From Actinomycetota bacterium (GTDB taxonomy: Bacteria; Actinomycetota; Thermoleophilia; Miltoncostaeales; Miltoncostaeaceae), in contig SXZC01000125.1 in NCBI GenBank assembly GCA_005788075.1, positions 1 through 6,826 of the forward strand: a stretch of 6,826 bases of DNA, written 5' to 3'. The notes under the pieces are model-generated. The model was not told the DNA's origin and made no database searches. It saw only the letters and a program-made list of their open reading frames with translations. Position 1 is the first letter of the stretch; each line of letters starts with the position of its first letter. This document shows, one piece after another, positions 5,087-6,826 of this stretch. The translations under genes were made by a program, and so were the position numbers.

Positions 5087-6826
5087 GCCCGGGCCAGCCT
5101 GATCGTGCCGTCGGCGTGCACCGCCGCGCTCCAGCCCTCGGCCACCCAGCAGGTGCTCCCGTGCATGGGCAGCGACAGCGGCCCGGCATGCACGGCCACC
5201 GGCTCATCGACCGGATGCAGGTCGAGTGGCGGGCCATCGGTGACCGCCGCCACGCGCACCGACACCACCTCGACCGCCTCCCCCCGCATCGCCTGGCCCG
5301 CAGTGCGCTCGTGGGCGGCGTGGAAGGCATCCTCGAGCGCCGCGGCCGGGGCCTGCGGGTCCCACTCCACCGTGAGCGCGTGGCTCTGGCCGACATAGCG
5401 GCAGTCCGCCCGCACCTCGATGCGCCCCGCGGGGAGCTCTGCCGATGCCCGATCCACCAAAGGCGCCACCGCGGCCCGGAGCGCGTGCGACTCGCGCGAG
5501 GGAAGCAGCACGCTCTGCACGTGGTCGCGGCGCTCTCCCGCAACCACCATCCCGAGCGCGGCGAGCACCCCGGCAGTGGCAGGGCACGTGACGTGGTCCA
5601 TGCCGAGGCCGTCCGCCACGGCGCATGCGTGCAGCGGCCCGGCGCCGCCGAAGGCGATCAACACCCCCGGCCGGGGGTCTACGCCGCGCTCGACGCTCAC
5701 GACGCTCAGCGCGGACACCATCTGCTGCACGGCGACCTCCACGATTCCGCGCGCGCACTCATCCGCGCTGAGCCCGAGGGCATCGGCGAGGTGCGCGACC
5801 GCGCGGAGGGCGGGCTCCGCCTGCAGCGTGATGGTGCCGCCCACGCCGAGGTCGCCGCCCACCCTTCCGAGGACCACGTTGGCGTCGGTGACGGTCGGGG
5901 TCGTGCCGCCCCGCCCGTACGCGGCCGGCCCCGGCACGGCCCCGGCGGATCGCGGGCCCACGCGAAGTGCCCCGCCGGCATCGGCCCAGGCGATGCTGCC
6001 GCCCCCGGCGGACACGGTCTCGATGTCGAGCATCGGAAGGTGCACCGGGTGGCCCGCCACCACGCAGCCGTGGGTGCGCCCCGGCCTGCCGCCGGTGATG
6101 AGCGCCACGTCACACGAGGTGCCGCCCATGTCGAATGCGAGCGCCACATCGGCGCCATCGGCGCGGGCGACGTCGGCCGCCCCCACCACGCCCCCGGCCG
6201 GCCCCGAGAGCACCGTCCGCGAGGCGTGGGCCGCCGCGTGCTCGAGCGGCATCAGGCCTCCGCTCGACTGCATGATCGCCGGGGCGGGAAGGCCGGCCGC
6301 GTCCGTGCGAGCCCCGAGCGACTGCAGGTAGTCCGACAGCACGGGGGTGAGGTAGGCGTCGAGTGCCGTCGTGGCGATGCGCTCGTACTCGCGCACCTCG
6401 GGCAGCACCTCGCTCGATGCGCACACGTGAACCCCCGGCATCTCGGCGCGAAGGCGTTTGGCGATGGCGCGCTCGTGCCCGGGTTCGGCGTACGAGAAGA
6501 GCAGGCCGATCGCCACGGCCTGGGGATCGATGGAGCGCAGGCGGTCGACCACGGCGTCGATGGCCGCGGGGGTGAGCGCGGTGACCACGCCGGTGGCCCC
6601 GACGCGCTCGCGCGCGGGAACCACGCGCTCGGCCGGCACCAGGGGCGGGGGATGGGCGACGTCGAGCCGGTACAGCGACGCCCGGTCCTGGCGTCGCAGC
6701 TCGAGGACGTCCTCGAGGCCCTCGGTGGCCACGAGGGCGGTGCGGGCGCCGGTGCCCTCGAGCATGGCGTTCGTGCCCACGGTCATGCCGTGCGCGATGC
6801 GCCCCACCTGCGGCGCGCCGATGCCG
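5083..6826 (-). CDS. hyuA: Hydantoinase A / oxoprolinase family subunit (HyuA), N-terminus cut by window edge
   Basis: The frame is open from the right edge to a TGA at 5085-5083, giving 580 visible residues. Family members are usually about 650-700, so roughly 70-110 N-terminal residues, including the first ASKHA phosphate loop (GGTFTD type), lie outside. Visible blocks are GRIAHGMTVGTNAMLE, which closes the N-terminal domain; SSGGLMPLEHA; SGPAGGVVGA; FDMGGTSCDVALI (second phosphate loop, ending at 6135); SAGGGSIAWADAGGALRVG; AGAVPGPAAYGRGG; PTVTDANVVLGR; FGGAGPLHACAVADGLG; and a C-terminal beta-rich domain ending AVHADGTIRLARA. The subunit is expected to bind and hydrolyse ATP to activate a lactam or ketone substrate that HyuB then processes, in the cytoplasm. 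An internal GTG at 6807 is in frame but is not the real start, because it would remove the conserved N-terminal nucleotide-binding motif and the frame remains open before it. A slight oddity is VSAGGGS where the family usually has IGAGGGS. Which reaction is catalysed is not determinable. Confidence 0.93.
   Translation of the reverse strand, partial: GIGAPQVGRIAHGMTVGTNAMLEGTGARTALVATEGLEDVLELRRQDRASLYRLDVAHPPPLVPAERVVPARERVGATGVVTALTPAAIDAVVDRLRSIDPQAVAIGLLFSYAEPGHERAIAKRLRAEMPGVHVCASSEVLPEVREYERIATTALDAYLTPVLSDYLQSLGARTDAAGLPAPAIMQSSGGLMPLEHAAAHASRTVLSGPAGGVVGAADVARADGADVALAFDMGGTSCDVALITGGRPGRTHGCVVAGHPVHLPMLDIETVSAGGGSIAWADAGGALRVGPRSAGAVPGPAAYGRGGTTPTVTDANVVLGRVGGDLGVGGTITLQAEPALRAVAHLADALGLSADECARGIVEVAVQQMVSALSVVSVERGVDPRPGVLIAFGGAGPLHACAVADGLGMDHVTCPATAGVLAALGMVVAGERRDHVQSVLLPSRESHALRAAVAPLVDRASAELPAGRIEVRADCRYVGQSHALTVEWDPQAPAAALEDAFHAAHERTAGQAMRGEAVEVVSVRVAAVTDGPPLDLHPVDEPVAVHAGPLSLPMHGSTCWVAEGWSAAVHADGTIRLARA

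Noticed and set aside
3569..5398. A 609-codon open frame on the plus strand opposite hyuB and the end of hyuA
   Set aside because: The composition is Arg/His/Gly/Ala-rich without any family motif, and it crosses the boundary between two well-supported minus-strand genes. It is a GC-bias shadow.
6805..6807. GTG as a true start of HyuA
   Set aside because: The frame continues open to the window edge with GIGAPQV before it, and family members carry another 70-110 residues with the first nucleotide-binding loop.

Overview
The window looks like ordinary chromosomal DNA from a high-GC Gram-positive bacterium. GC is roughly 70% by impression (not counted), third codon positions are strongly G/C, and GTG starts appear common. 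The Rel sequence and the gene order (a RecJ-like tail directly before rel) suggest an actinobacterial lineage, possibly Thermoleophilia-like. That placement is inference. Coding density is close to 100%, and no stretch over about 35 bases lacks a gene.

Left half, plus strand (1-3553): the C-terminal end of a protein that best fits the single-strand-specific exonuclease RecJ; a complete bifunctional (p)ppGpp synthetase/hydrolase of the Rel/SpoT type starting 5 bases later; and, after a 32-base gap, a two-pass membrane protein with an Ala/Pro-rich loop and a C-terminal LytR_C domain. Both complete plus-strand genes start with GTG. Each has a TAnnnT hexamer 7 or 9 bases upstream and no clear Shine-Dalgarno sequence, the arrangement expected of leaderless or near-leaderless transcripts.

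Right half, minus strand (3554-6826): a hyuA-hyuB pair of the hydantoinase/5-oxoprolinase/acetone carboxylase superfamily. It is read right to left and coupled by an ATGA overlap. HyuB is complete. HyuA runs off the right edge and lacks its N-terminus. HyuA would supply the ATP-using ASKHA-fold subunit and HyuB the metal-binding catalytic subunit. The substrate cannot be told from this window.

The two halves converge with no intergenic base: the plus-strand TAG and the minus-strand TAG abut as the palindrome TAGCTA. I see no mobile element, CRISPR array, structural RNA gene, or evidence of an undescribed system. The points worth checking are the start-site architecture, the stop-to-stop junction, the LytR_C protein architecture, the recJ-rel linkage without apt, and the unknown substrate of HyuAB.
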